Assembly: GCF_964340395.1 (NCBI RefSeq)
Contig: NC_135556.1
Location: 19,875,642 to 19,939,641, forward strand
Direction: 5' to 3'
Length of the DNA: 64,000 nt
Source of the DNA: Glandiceps talaboti
Taxonomy: Eukaryota; Hemichordata; Enteropneusta; Spengelidae
Below the pieces are notes generated by a model that did no database searches, had not been told where the DNA came from, and saw only the letters and a list, made by a program, of their open reading frames with translations. Made by a program: the position numbers and the translations under genes. Below are positions 23,304 to 38,706 of the stretch, in pieces; the first letter of the stretch is position 1, and each line of letters begins with the position of its first letter.

Positions 23304-26300
23304 ACACACATAAATACATACATACATACATACATACATACATACATACACACACATAAATACATACATACATACATACATACATACATACATACATACA
23401 CACACATAAATACATACATACATACATACATACATACATACATACATACATACATACATACACACACACATAAATACATACATACATACATACATACATA
23501 CATACATACATACACACACAGCCGCACATACATACGCATATACACGCACATGCATGTAAATATGATGCATTTGTAAAGTGATACACACGTAAGCATATCC
23601 TTTCGACTAGCAAACTCCATAAGCTTGGAATCTTAAGTTACAGCAAATGAAGCAAGGATTGTGAAAAGCACGTTACTTGTAGTCGGGCAAACAAAATATC
23701 TTCTTCATACTATCATATCATATACATTGGAGAGTTCTCTAACGTCTATCGTTGTTTTAACTTCTTTGTAGTCAAAATGCAGACTTCTATGTCAAAATAT
23801 AAGTTTAAAAAAAGAATGATTTGTTTGCTATCTGGTTATTAAATCCGTTTCGTATTTGTTTATTTACTTGAACAGCAGCCAAGAAAGCCAGTACTCAAAA
23901 CCCCAAAGACGGCAATGAAGGTAATTTGGATTAACTGTACTATATGTCTATGACTATAAAATAAAGTATATGAAGGTTCTTCTCTTCTGATACAGCTGTT
24001 TATACGGAACGTTTAATCTCATGAACATGTCTAATATGAAAAATACTGAGGTTTATTGTTTAAGTAATAAACGTGTACTATGCAAATACGCATGCGTAGA
24101 ATCTGATATGTTCGAAAGAGTCCGAAGTGTCTTCGTCAATATTTATTATTGCTCATGTCTAACTTAATATTCGCTGACTCTGTTTGATAAAAAACATACG
24201 GAAACCAATATCGAACAGAGCCAATGAACACTAACATGGAAGCGGGTGTCTATGTCGAGTATTATATATCATTGTGATAGTCACCATAGAGTTAGAAAGG
24301 TTACGAACAACAGGACTGTCATTAGCAATTACTCCGTTAGGCCAAGGGCATGAGGCAACAATTCTGGTGTCTATCAACAATTGAATAACATGAATAAAGA
24401 CAATATCAAAAAGTTCCGTCAAGTTTATAATTACTTCATTATCTTGAATCAATAATTAATATCCAATTAAAATACACAGAAAAATACATACAGTAACTTG
24501 AAACGCGCTGAAATATAAATAGAATACGGCGGACTGGGACGTTAATCATGCGTAATGCTTGTCTCGTCTAACGTGTGTGGATTGTACCGATTGTGTAGCG
24601 CCCCCAACGGTCATATAAATTATCTGTCTTGTCGCGCGCTCGCGATCGCGAGCTCGAATGATTCGAATCTTTGCAACCGTCCATACAAGTACTGGATTTT
24701 GAAAATTCAATATGCACGAGCTCGACATTTGCTCAATTTGCTCAATTTGCTCAATTGCTAAAAAAGGAAGGGTAGGACACTCTGGTGTTCTTTTTCGTCG
24801 TAAGATTGAAACCACATCGCCCTCGTTCACGGACGCTTTCTGTTTCGGGCAAACTTACGCGTTTTTGTTTACTCAGTTAAATGATGTTGTTACGTTTTCT
24901 CTTTCATTCAAAGGTATATTTTGAAGAGACACAGATATGACGAGTAATGATTAATGATTATTTTTACGTAATTTTATGAAAATAATATAGACCGGAATCG
25001 ACCGTGTGTTCGAGCCTACCGTAACTCTACGGCATCAAATATTGATTAAACCAAGATATTATCAATTGTGTTTTGGTTTATATCCCTCGCAAAAGACGCA
25101 CCGTTTCGGAGCTTCAGTTCATATAATATGCTGTTTCGGCAATCTGTTTTACTGTCCCGCAAACGCAATCACTCTGGCCACAACGTACTGAAACATGCGA
25201 AATATATACCTCACCACAAGAGGGCAGCAGGTGGTATCGAGCTTCGAGCGAAAATTCACGGGTCACATGTTCGAATTGAAGCGTCGTGATTGGTTAATTC
25301 GATGCCTTGTCCTACCCCTCTGTATTACAAGTTTAAGCAAGGAATGCGTTTGAGCTCGAGCTCGAGCACGGCAAGCAGCGCGTCACGCATCGAAGCGTCA
25401 GCTGTCGCGATCGAACTAAGCGTCGATTTTGCATGCACCATGATCATGTTCCAATTAAATCATTACAGACAAAATCTATCCATATATTTTCTTTTCCTTT
25501 ATTCTTTTTTGGAGTCTTCCATATTTATATAAACTTTTTCTGCGATTATTAAAAATGTTTCATTTTTTAAAAGACCGGAAAGTGTACAAATACATACCCA
25601 AAATAACAAATATGTGTAGACGTGTATAATGAGTTTATTAAAATAAACTACAAATAAAGAAGTAAGTATGTAAATGTGACTCATAGCTAACTTGGGCCGT
25701 TATTACCTGGATATCATTTTTTGGGTTTCACCAGAATTGTTGCCTCATGCCCCTGGTTAGGCGTTCGACTCAATAACAAGGACAAGCTTCTAGTGTATGG
25801 GAAACATTGAATCCCAGTTTTATGTGCCCCGGGGCAGGGAAAGGGACACTCTATCCTACGGCAATTAAACGTGTCTTGGGTTTACTTGTATGATACAAGT
25901 TGTATGAGATAAGATACTGTAAAACATAGCCAGGTTTATTAGACCTATTGCATCCCTGACTTTCGCTGTATTATAGGATCTGATAACAAAATAATGAATG
26001 AATGAATGAATGATTGATAACATTCAAAATAATATTGTTTGATGTAATTGTCATTATGTAGCGCTATTGTCAGCTATGCAAGATCTGATGGCCCGGCAAA
26101 CCTTTGAAATGAAGAAAGAACTTAGAAACATTACCCGTGAAGAGATGACCAAACAACTAGCCGAGTTCAAGACCAGTATGCAGAAAGAGCTGGATATCTT
26201 AAAAGAACGAATGGAACGTTTGGCTAACCTAGAAAAGGGTAATATGAATTGCACACACTCTACAATTTTATATATTTGGAATATCAGTTGTACTCCTGTA

Positions 26301-28702
26301 TGGCAGCAGTGATTGAACGTCGTCGTTTCATACACACTGAGAAAACGCACACCGGTTTTCACTACCGTAAATGTACTCGTAGGATTCTACTTGCTGATAC
26401 GTAGCAGAACCCAAGTTTGGTAGAACTTATAAACGATTCAATGGACGTAATTTATTAAACGTCATATACTAAAATATGAAGGAAATCCTAATATACTACT
26501 CAATCAAGTAATCTAACAACGCACGAAGATAACTGTTAATGTTGCCGAAGGCTTGCATGCTGCCATGCATAGACATTTATATGATATACTAGAATATGGT
26601 TTTATATACATGCAAGTATTTCCACCGCAGACGAGTGTGAAAAGGCTCAGTCTTATAAACTCGTGTCACTTTATAAATTATGGTTTGTGTCAAACGACGA
26701 GTAATAAAAAAAAACGTCATCCAATATCTTCCTTGTTTCCCATCCAATCTACAGCCAAGCTTTGCTAAAGCAGGTAGTAATGTTATAATTGTTATTTTGT
26801 TGACAGCTATTTCAGCTGGTAAACAGGCCCAGGATGAAATCAAAATTGTGGTCCAATCACTCACTGATGAGTTTTTCAGATTCAAGGACGAGTACAAAAT
26901 TATGATGGAAAAAGTAAACCAGCTAGAGAAGACGAGTAAGTATGTAATGTAAGCCGGGGGAGGGGGAGGGGGAATGGGAGGGGGGGGGGGGTTCTGATAA
27001 CACCAAAGCTGTTGACGTGCCGCTATACATTAGTGTGAATGTACAAATTTGTCTGTGGTAGTATATCTCCACGATTTGCCTTCCCCTTATCTGTTGAATG
27101 TTTCCATTCGCAACGTCGGCGATTGTATTTATTGTTAGGGACTGTTTACGTGTAACCTTTTAACACTTCTATATATTAGTTTAACTTCGATTCCAATAAA
27201 CTCAATCATTTTCTCCATTCACTTATTACAAACCTTTCCTGGTGCGCTACACGTCTAGGTTATGTGTATTGTATTAAATAACATTTTCAATTACATGGCA
27301 TTTTCTGACCTCGTTGCAACGTTTTGAACGTTTGTCAAAATCATGTTAAGCTAGGGTAGTTTTGTGATTAATTTGAACTGAAAAGTCAATATTAGTCACT
27401 TCGATTATATAAACAACAGTACTGTACAGTATATTAATTTTATAAACTTTCACCCACAATGTGATAAAAACCAGTACATGTGTATATTAACCCAATACAC
27501 TACTTAACTATGCACGAAATGGTCCATATAATTAAGCTTTCTTGTATTTAGATATAATAGTTGTATTATTTGAGGTATTGTGATTACTTGTGACTGACTT
27601 GTATCGATTGTTACTTGTCGATGTAAACATGTGTCATTGCACTCACTTTTAACCAATGAGTGAGGGCGCCCGATAGACGATGTTTAGGGTGGAACACTGT
27701 GGTCGGATCGGACATATTATGTATTCGTAATAATTTATCACATTCTAACAGAGACAGAAGATGCAGAAAACTTTCAAAAATTCATGGATAGGTTGAAATT
27801 ACTTGGAAGCCTCGGGAATGACGAAATGTGGAAGGAAATCGACAAATTACGACAGGAATTAGAAGCAGTAAGGAAATGGGCAGAGGAAAACTGTGGCAGT
27901 ATGATTAAGCGACTAGAATCTGTGGAAAAAGGACAGAAAGGTAAATTTCTTAAACAAAAAATTAGCGTTACACTGTAATTCAAATTAGTTCAATTTCTGT
28001 AAACCTAAAGTGAGAAATCTAACAAGCCGCGGAGAATGAACTTGAATTATTCTACAAAAAAAGACAGACTGATAATATTCAGAACGTAGACGTTTTCATT
28101 ATTTGTCAATCTAGTATTTGGTAGCATGTTTTACGAGGCAAAACGTACTTATCAAAAAGAGCAACGATTTTGAAGAAAAACCCAGATACACCATCGACTA
28201 TTCTAACGGTCTACTTACTCTAATGCTGTCACACAAGAACTTTAACTTACACGAATGCAACTTTCCACAGTTCTATTTGTTAAATAACAAAGCAGATCCC
28301 GAGTTTGTGAAAAGTGGAGATAACTTAATGAAAGTTAAAATGAAAGTTAGGAAAATGTCATGTTTTTTTTAATAATCATTTACAGGTATTGTAACACCAG
28401 CTACGCGAGCTAGAAGTGACGTCATCTCCGAATCGGATATTCAATACATCGCTATAAAGGTCGCCACATATTGGGAAGTCATCGCAAAGGATGTTGGGAT
28501 ACAAGGGAAATCAATAAAGGGGGGTCAAGTAAAAGAGGACCAGACCACAGCAGCCGCCAGGTTCATTTCACTTTGGCTAGCTGAGTCTGGCAGCAGTTCC
28601 AAAGCGCCACCAACGTGGGGATCGTTGTATGAGATTATGAAAAGACACGATGCTAAAGTAGCCGAAGAAATCGATAACCTTAGACAAATTACTGAAAAAT
28701 GA
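21580..28702 (+). CDS. CARD / coiled-coil / Death-domain adaptor, seven coding exons, 378 aa
   Basis: The coding exons I infer are 21580-21717, 23032-23173, 23876-23920, 26062-26238, 26807-26935, 27752-27940 and 28386-28702, total 1137 nt including the stop. All introns are GT-AG. Intron 1 is phase 0; the other five are phase 1. Residues 1 to about 90 form a CARD, starting MDLEQKRILSENFEYFAKNV and containing ARVGYLLDLFKKE and the closing LLKIMERVLP. Residues 94-108 are a basic/polar linker. Residues 109-273 are three exons of charged helix with heptad-like spacing, a likely coiled coil. Residues about 286-375 are a Death domain with W303, IAKDVGI, FISLW and APPTWGSLYEIM (W351). CARD and Death domains are homotypic docking modules of apoptosis and innate-immune complexes. 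RAIDD/CRADD joins the same two domains in about 200 residues; the long helical insert is the difference. The upstream in-frame GTG at 21445 is rejected as a start. Confidence 0.85.
21718..23031 (+). other. Intron 1 of the CARD-Death gene
   Basis: Donor GTAAGC after Asn46; acceptor TTTTTTCTTTGATGACTAG. It splits the CARD at the loop before its RVGYLLDLF helix. It contains the hairpin at 22625-22766, annotated separately. Confidence 0.75.
22625..22766. repeat. 40-bp inverted repeat (hairpin) in intron 1
   Basis: The left arm 22625-22665 and right arm 22727-22766 are reverse complements except for one single-base length difference and one substitution, separated by 61 bp. The transcript could fold into an almost perfect 40-bp stem. 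It could be a small foldback transposon or a source of small RNA. Confidence 0.85.
23235..23519. repeat. (CA)n/(CATA)n microsatellite in intron 2
   Basis: It begins about 60 nt after the exon-2 donor. After a pure CA tract, blocks of CATACATA are punctuated four times by ACACACATAAATACATAC, giving a higher-order unit. The MYVC and IHTY frames are repeat artefacts. Confidence 0.97.
23921..26061 (+). other. Intron 3 of the CARD-Death gene, with CpG-rich patches
   Basis: A 2.1-kb intron. Two patches (about 24525-24710 and 25330-25435) are strikingly CpG-rich compared with the AT-rich surroundings, and the first holds a 16-bp perfect palindrome. A threefold TTTGCTCAA tandem lies at about 24728-24760. 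A small (AATG)n lies near 25995. No convincing coding frame was found on either strand. Confidence 0.6.
26956..26991 (+). promoter_or_regulatory. G-quadruplex-type G tract beside the exon-5 donor
   Basis: G5-A-G5-A-G5-AAT-G3-A-G12, starting about 20 nt downstream of the donor at 26936. Four or more G runs of at least three with short loops meet the usual G-quadruplex pattern, on the transcribed-RNA-sense strand. The effect on splicing is an inference. Confidence 0.55.
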
Positions 28703-29198
28703 CTAAAGTGAATTTTTATCAAGAACTATCAACGAAGTGTGTAGATATGTAAGGGAACCTTCAGTAACTATACCATGGGGTTGGGTCCAGTCTGTTGCAT
28801 AAAATGTGACCTTCTCCCGATACAGCTTTCTAAAAGTTGGCACTTCTTCAATTTCTTTTCTCTAAAACACAACCCGCCCCCCCTCAAATGTTTCAAAAAC
28901 AGGGATTCGTGTTCTTTTTTGCTAGTCTGAATGTATTTTAACCCAGAATCAATGTACTGACTCAATGCCACCGCTGCTACTAAACTTGCGATTTAGAGGC
29001 ATTGGTTGCTTCCCACTAATGCCACATAGTAAGTTTGTGTCTGATTCTAATTGGACTGAAAGGTCAGAACGCCCAAAAAAATTTAAACAGGTGGGTGCAC
29101 TACCAAATTGTCGTGAACGAGGTGAACATCGCCACTCTGCCACATTATCCTTAGACTTGATCAAGTATCTGGGCCTAGCCTTTTCATGCTTTCTTTGA

Positions 29199-29247
<49 letters not shown>

Positions 29248-30060
29248 CACACACACACACACACACTCAAACTACAGAATCTGATCACTCAGTACATTAT
29301 CTCCTTACGAGAGGTAAAAACTTTACACCTTCGCAGTACTCTATTTGTGAAACTCTCCTTCCAGTCTTTCAATTTGAAATTCCACATTGAAGACAGTAAT
29401 TGAATAATATTTTAATATAGAACACATTCCAGTCTCTTTATATGTCTAGACGTTCTTCTATGTGAAGTTAATGTCATGATAATGGGACATGTAAAGTGAA
29501 ACGTTCATGTTTTGATTGTCGAATCGAGTTTAAAAAAACAATTTTCAAAAATCGATATCAACATCCAAACACCAACATCAAATATTACATGTTATTCTAA
29601 ATTTTGGTTGTTTGACCACTTATGCATTGTTTGAAATTACGTTACAAAACGAATAATATCATCTCTGAATAGATTAGATTTTCACTTGGACGGTATTTAT
29701 TCCCGGCCCACACAGGACATGCCAAATTCAATTTGTAATAAATTATGTTAGCTAAGACCATTCACGGCATATTAGTTCTGGTGTAGATAAATACGAAGTT
29801 ATGAGTATCACTAAATGCATGAAATGTATTTGAATGGCTTAACGGAAACTTAATTTCCAATTTAGGATAAATAACGTCCTTGGAATGAATTGAATTATTT
29901 TCGCACATTCTGTCTTTAATAACGATTATATTCAGTATTAAAACGAACATTTTATTCGTTTTTATTTTGTTTGTAGACTTATTTGTATTGGTAGTTAAGA
30001 TGGTAATTTTCAGCATAATATAATTTCTTTCTTTTCCTGAGGGAACGAGACTTTTTCTCA
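28703..30060. other. 3' flank of the CARD-Death gene, no gene recognised
   Basis: Contains a (CA)n-(GA)n-(CA)n microsatellite at about 29199-29266. The first AATAAA that I noticed downstream of the stop is near 29739, so the poly(A) site is uncertain. No other gene was seen. Confidence 0.45.
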
Positions 30061-30061
30061 G

Positions 30062-30337
30062 CCCCCCACCCTCTGAAAAAAATTCATGCCCCCCCCCTGA
30101 AATGAACTCAACAATTTTCATAGACCCCCCTCCGTCCAAGACTACATATATGTACATATACAAACACATATTCAGTCGTCACCCGCATCGTTATAACAAT
30201 AGGGTTTATATTGCGGCGAAGCCTTGAGGTTTAATTTGGTTCAAATCGTGGCCCCCTTTCAGACCATCAGATTTTCATGGTCCCCCTTCGCACCCCAATT
30301 TTCTCATGCCCCCCCCCCCATTTTCTCCTCAGCCCCC
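30062..30337. repeat. Cluster of C-tracts
   Basis: Seven C runs of 5 to 11 bases lie at about 30062, 30089, 30125, 30252, 30282, 30309 and 30333. Several are preceded by TTTTCAT or TTCTCATG, which suggests a degenerate repeat built on ATTTTCATG-CCCCC. It is G-rich on the minus strand. Confidence 0.6.
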
Positions 30338-30573
30338 TGCCGTGAATTCGGCTTGTTCTCTTATGTGTTTCGAACCTGAAGCGAACAATAAAGATACTCA
30401 CAAATGGACCCGATATCATTACCAACCACAATTTATGTGCATTCTCTCTGTTTCTATGTATTCCTGTCATACTATGTTGAAGTATATGTTGAAGTATAAT
30501 GTAGTTAGATATTGTCGTGATTTCGACCGACCTGTTCAATGCAGGGCTTCACAGACACATCTACTAGTACCAC

Positions 30574-30610
30574 GATGAAGATGAAGATGAAGATGAAGAT
30601 GAAGATGAAG
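30574..30610. repeat. (GATGAA)n hexanucleotide repeat
   Basis: Six uninterrupted GATGAA units. Confidence 0.9.
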
Positions 30611-30773
30611 CAAATTATAAAAGAGTCTCATAATTTGAAATAAGAAATTTAGAGTTTATTTTCGACAAATCATTTTGTAAGATCTATGCAATTTATTAGA
30701 AATGAATACATTAAAGAATAATAAATAGAATTAAAATATTATTTCAATGTACCTTTTCTTAACATACCAAGTT

Positions 30774-31065
30774 CACTCACTCACTCACTCACTCACTCAC
30801 TCACTCACTCACTCACTCACTCACTCACTCACTCACTCACCCACCCACTCACTCATTCACTTACTCATATATACACTGACATGTACACACACATATACAT
30901 ACACATGGACATGCACAGACAATATATAGACACATTATAGACACATACTGTACATACATACATACATACATACATACATGTACATACATACATACATACA
31001 TACATACATACATACATACATACATACATGTACATACATACATACATACATACATACATACATAC
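30774..31065. repeat. (CACT)n and (CATA)n microsatellites
   Basis: CACT units at 30774-30866, then imperfect ACACAT, then CATA units from about 30951 interrupted twice by CATGTA. Confidence 0.95.
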
Positions 31066-31376
31066 TCTGGTGGAACGAGCCTCCACCTCGGTAGATTTAT
31101 TTCGAAGTTTAGTTACCGTAGTAAGTACTGTTTACTATAGGTTAGACCCAAAATGCATTATGTAGGACAGCTCCTTTAGTAAAGAGAACTGGGTCATTGT
31201 CGCTATTTCTGGACCAAGCCGAAGAATTACGTCATCTCCGGACAGTTCGCAACATTGTATTCATTTTGAGGGGGAAATACCGAAGTTTTGCACGTGGTTT
31301 GTAGTTTTTCGGAATTTAGCGTGAACCGTCGCGAGTAGTGCGGACCAGTATTGTAAGGTCCGGTGTTAGTTGTAGT

Positions 31377-32001
31377 ATGAAGACCGTAGTATGTAAAGGT
31401 CAGGTATTACAAACCTGTGAACTCTACTGCTTTGGTGACGGAAAATAAAGTACACGTACGTTTGATGTGTTGCAGGCGAATTTGATATCCGATTGTTTTA
31501 ATCGCATCCTGAAGACGTGCTCCAATATAACTCAGCAGCTGAAACCCAAGGTAAAATTGCACAAATCTGTCTATTGCTGATGGGCCGATCGGCTGGGGCA
31601 ATATATATATATACACACATGCAATGTCAATGGGACGTGGCTTTGGGCTTAGTTACTGAATTATAATTTGTAAAGTCCAATCGGTACAATAACTTTCCAT
31701 TTACGCGTTGTTTTCCGGTTTGTTGACATGATGCAGTGTCAGATCGAAAACAAGTTACATGTTTGAAAATAAGTTGAGCATTGTACGTGTACAACATAGT
31801 AATAAGTGATATGATCTCACCGATATGATCACTGACACTTTCAAAAGATGATTGAAAATGACATGCGTTGCGATAAACGTAAGTAAAAAAGTTTGTGCTC
31901 AGTCTAAAATACAGGCGAGTAACTTCTACTACGGTATTTTCATGATTTTAGAAGCCAAACGTGTCGATCTTTGGCCTAAATACCCGTGGCTATTGCTGTA
32001 G
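31377..32001 (+). CDS. Candidate small four-exon gene, weakly supported
   Basis: The best-supported piece is 31476-31550: 75 nt between a good acceptor (TTTGATGTGTTGCAG) and donor (GTAAAA), open in only one frame, coding ANLISDCFNRILKTCSNITQ and five more residues. It can be joined in frame to 31377-31403 (starts MKTVVCKGQ, donor GTATTA), 31848-31878 (donor GTAAGT) and 31952-32001 (acceptor CATGATTTTAG, stop TAG), giving 60 residues. The stretch upstream (about 31190-31370) is richer in CpG than its surroundings and contains ACGTCATC, so it could be a promoter. No homology is recognised, and short exons like these can arise by chance. Confidence 0.2.
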
Positions 32002-34888
32002 ACGGAATAGTCAACAAGACGTCTGTTATTGTGTCATACAGTATGAGATAGTTATCTCGTTTGGTATAGTTTCGTGATTATTCCCGCTCAGTAAAGCAAT
32101 GGTTACGGGTCCACAACAGTTTTTGCTTGAATGATGGGCTCTGGTAAATTGTCTATTGAGATATATGACACACTGAGAGAAGAAATATTTCCTGCTATCC
32201 AGTCCCAATATATATTTTGTAAGTTTTAGTGAGTGTCGTCTTGTCCTGTTGGTTTGGTGATGCTTGAATAGTCATCCCTTGTCAAGTTTGTCAAATTCCT
32301 TGATGAAACGAAACACTTGAATCTAGTCGCCTTTCCTCCTTTCTCCCAATGTAGTTATGTTAATGTGTGTAACATAAATTTCTCAGTTCTGGTATCAGTT
32401 TTGTCACTCCTTTGAATTCTTTCGAGGAGGTCAGTACCCTTTTTTATATTAAATAGGTTACCTTGAATACTAATTGGGGCATGCTTCTGTTATGATTCTC
32501 CGGAGAGAAAATAAGTAGAATGATGTACTAACATTCTCTTTTAATAATTGAAACCTGTTGATGATATTGTTTCATATAAAAACTATAATAAATGTTCATT
32601 CCACAAGGTTGATTATGTATACTCCGATACGATCCGAGGTATTTTAATTAGTTTCTAAACGATGTTATAGTACCACCTGCAGCCAACACTTGATATGCTC
32701 AGTAATCAATAACTTTGCATATAAATGAAAAATATGGAAAAGTCCAAAACTGTTTAAGCGAGATGAATTTGCATTGTACTAAATATACACGGTACAGAGC
32801 TGCTGGATGTCCTCCGATTCGAATATATTGGTGTGGAACATTTTAGTGATAAATAAATAGATACATGCATAATTACATAAATAAAAATAAAATGAATAAC
32901 AAAAAAAATGAATAAATAAATGCATAATTAAATACGAGAAAATTCCAAAGTCTTCACACAGGGAAACAAAGCCAGTATTATAACATGAGGTTATTAACTG
33001 TAAAGATTTTGTATCCATGGCAATTATATGTATGTTTACGTACATCTTATTGGCACAGACATGTCATGAAATCTAAATGTTTGTCCTCGATCTCCTTTTA
33101 TCGAAAAATTTACACGAGATACTTCATTGTCCTATCACAATCACTTTGGGTAGGTTATCAATAATTTACAGTATATACACATATGCATTAATTTATGTAC
33201 ATAATATAATATAATGCAATACATGTACATATATATGTATATATATGTACATATATACATTATGTATGATCTTACGGTGTGCCTACAGGTCGACCTTTAC
33301 CTAAAACTTAAACACGTAACCGTTATAAACACTCGTATTGAGTGTAATCCATGAGCCTTGTAGGTATAATGTGTCATACATTGAAAATACGAAATGTTTG
33401 ACAATGCAACACATCAGACTATCCCCTCCAGCAATATACTACTGTACACGACAACTATATATTAACTCTAAAATTGCCCGACTACTCATTCCTCTATTCA
33501 ATACTAGCAGAAAAGAATGTATAGCCTAAATATGTGAGTGACGGTCGACTTCATTCACCGCTGTTAAAATCCCAATTGAAGTTAATAATGTCAACTGCCA
33601 AAGATTCGATTTATTTTGACTTGGACACAAATTCATCCCAACATGAAGCTGAATGAAGCGTTGTTGTCATACCTTTTTACTTTATCTCTAACATGGTTGT
33701 ACAAATTACAGGTATTTGTGCAACCTTACATATCGTCCTTTCATTGTAAACTATTCCGACAAATTGAACGATTGTACGATATGCTACATAATAGCCTCAA
33801 TTACCAGTAAAATAAGCTTGACATTTTATATTGCTTTTAGGAAAATTGGCTGTGAAATGAATTCATTTTGGAAAATAATCGCTGAAATCATTCTCGAATG
33901 ATATGACGTGAAAATGAGATCTTGGCAATAGTGTGTGTGGACATTTTCCAGGAAAGAGTAACTGGGGTTTGATCTTCTCACTATTGAAAGGTAGGTGAAT
34001 ACGGATAATTATTATCACACCAACTGTGAGCAACAACGTCTTTGCTGAAAGCTGAAAACACCACAGTCACAACTATGTCTTTCAGGAAACCTTGCTTAGA
34101 GCAGGTGAATACATCGATATTACTGGCCTTATTGTTGTTAAAAATAGACCCTTTAAAACGAAATGAGAAATGATGATACACATGAAGTCTGTTGTAATAT
34201 ATTACAATATCAGCTTATCAAGTAATTGATCTACAACAAGTTCATCCAGTCACGTTTTGTGAACTACAGTACATCTATTAGTTCCCCGGTGTTAGTCATG
34301 TACTAAATGTCGCCGTGCTTATTCCCAGAAGGAAGACGAATCTCTCAGTATAGCTAGGTTTTAGATTTACAATGTAATGGGTCATTGTCTCGAGTGTGTA
34401 CAGTATAACATCTTACCTGGGGTATCATATGAGAATTACTTCACAAAAGAGATGGTCGAATTTTATTAGAGGTTCCACGTTGTAACGTTTTACTAGCACA
34501 GAGTGGGTATATGTGAAACAGTGATGGTCCATTCCTCAAATTAGGTGGAAGTGCTAGTTGGCTACACTAATGTATACAGCCATGAATCATAATACACCAC
34601 GTTATCTTGCAGCAATGCTTCAACTTTCACTTCCTTCTTATCTGTCTTCCTCAATACGTACGAGACAACATAATCACATGGATACAATACTAGTAATTCG
34701 TTAATTTTCATACTAAGCAAAGCCAGAGCATACACGCATCAATCAATCAGGATTTCAGTTCAGCAAATAACATAGTGCAGTCTGGGAATGATATGCCTTG
34801 TAATATACGGTGTATGTTTATGCATGGCAGGGGTCAGGGCAAGAAAAATGTTGGGCACTGAAATGTTTCTATGTTTAAGAAAGGTGAA
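32002..34888. other. Non-coding, no gene recognised
   Basis: AT-rich. The (TA)- and (ATGT)-rich stretch at about 33200-33260 is near-palindromic. Open frames are short and random-looking. Confidence 0.5.
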
Positions 34889-35127
34889 TACATACATACA
34901 TACATACATACATACATACATACATACATGTATACATACATACACACACAAACATACATACATACATACATACATACATGTATACATACATACACACACA
35001 AACATACATACATACATACATACATACATACATAGAAACATACATACATACAAACATACATACATACATACATACATACATACATAGAAACATACATACA
35101 TACATACATACATACATACATACATAC
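34889..35127. repeat. (CATA)n microsatellite with higher-order units
   Basis: CATA blocks interrupted at regular intervals by CATGTATACATACATACACACACAAA (twice) and CATAGAAA (twice), showing that a longer unit has been duplicated. Confidence 0.95.
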
Positions 35128-35397
35128 TCTCCCAAGACATACTTTAAACATCGTCAACTCTCTCCGTTTTCCAAGTTTCCAGTGCTTATGTATTCACTTT
35201 TGTCTTCCCTTCTTTCTGTACACACACGCCCAGAACTTTGCTTGCAGAGATTAGGTGCATCTGATACATATAGTGTATAAATAATAGCACTCCAGGTACC
35301 TTAAGGGAACTATTTGCAGCTATAAACTCGTACGCGTAAAAGGACACATAGCATAACTTGAAGATTATTTGAAATGCCAGCTTGAACATAACTGTGT

Positions 35398-38706
<3,309 letters not shown>

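Noticed and set aside
24546..24924. Open frames on both strands in the CpG-rich part of intron 3
   Set aside because: No recognisable motif, no splice context, and the minus-strand frame begins with GTG. Base composition alone explains the openness.
28118..28372. Frame in intron 6 with an Ig-like stretch (RYTIDYSNGLLTL)
   Set aside because: Only a few residues resemble the second half of an I-set domain. The Asp-x-Gly-x-Tyr-x-Cys part is missing, and no matching exon or splice context was found.
30200..30260. GGTTCAAATC as the T-loop of a tRNA gene
   Set aside because: The flanking bases cannot form the T stem or an acceptor stem, and no anticodon arm is present upstream.
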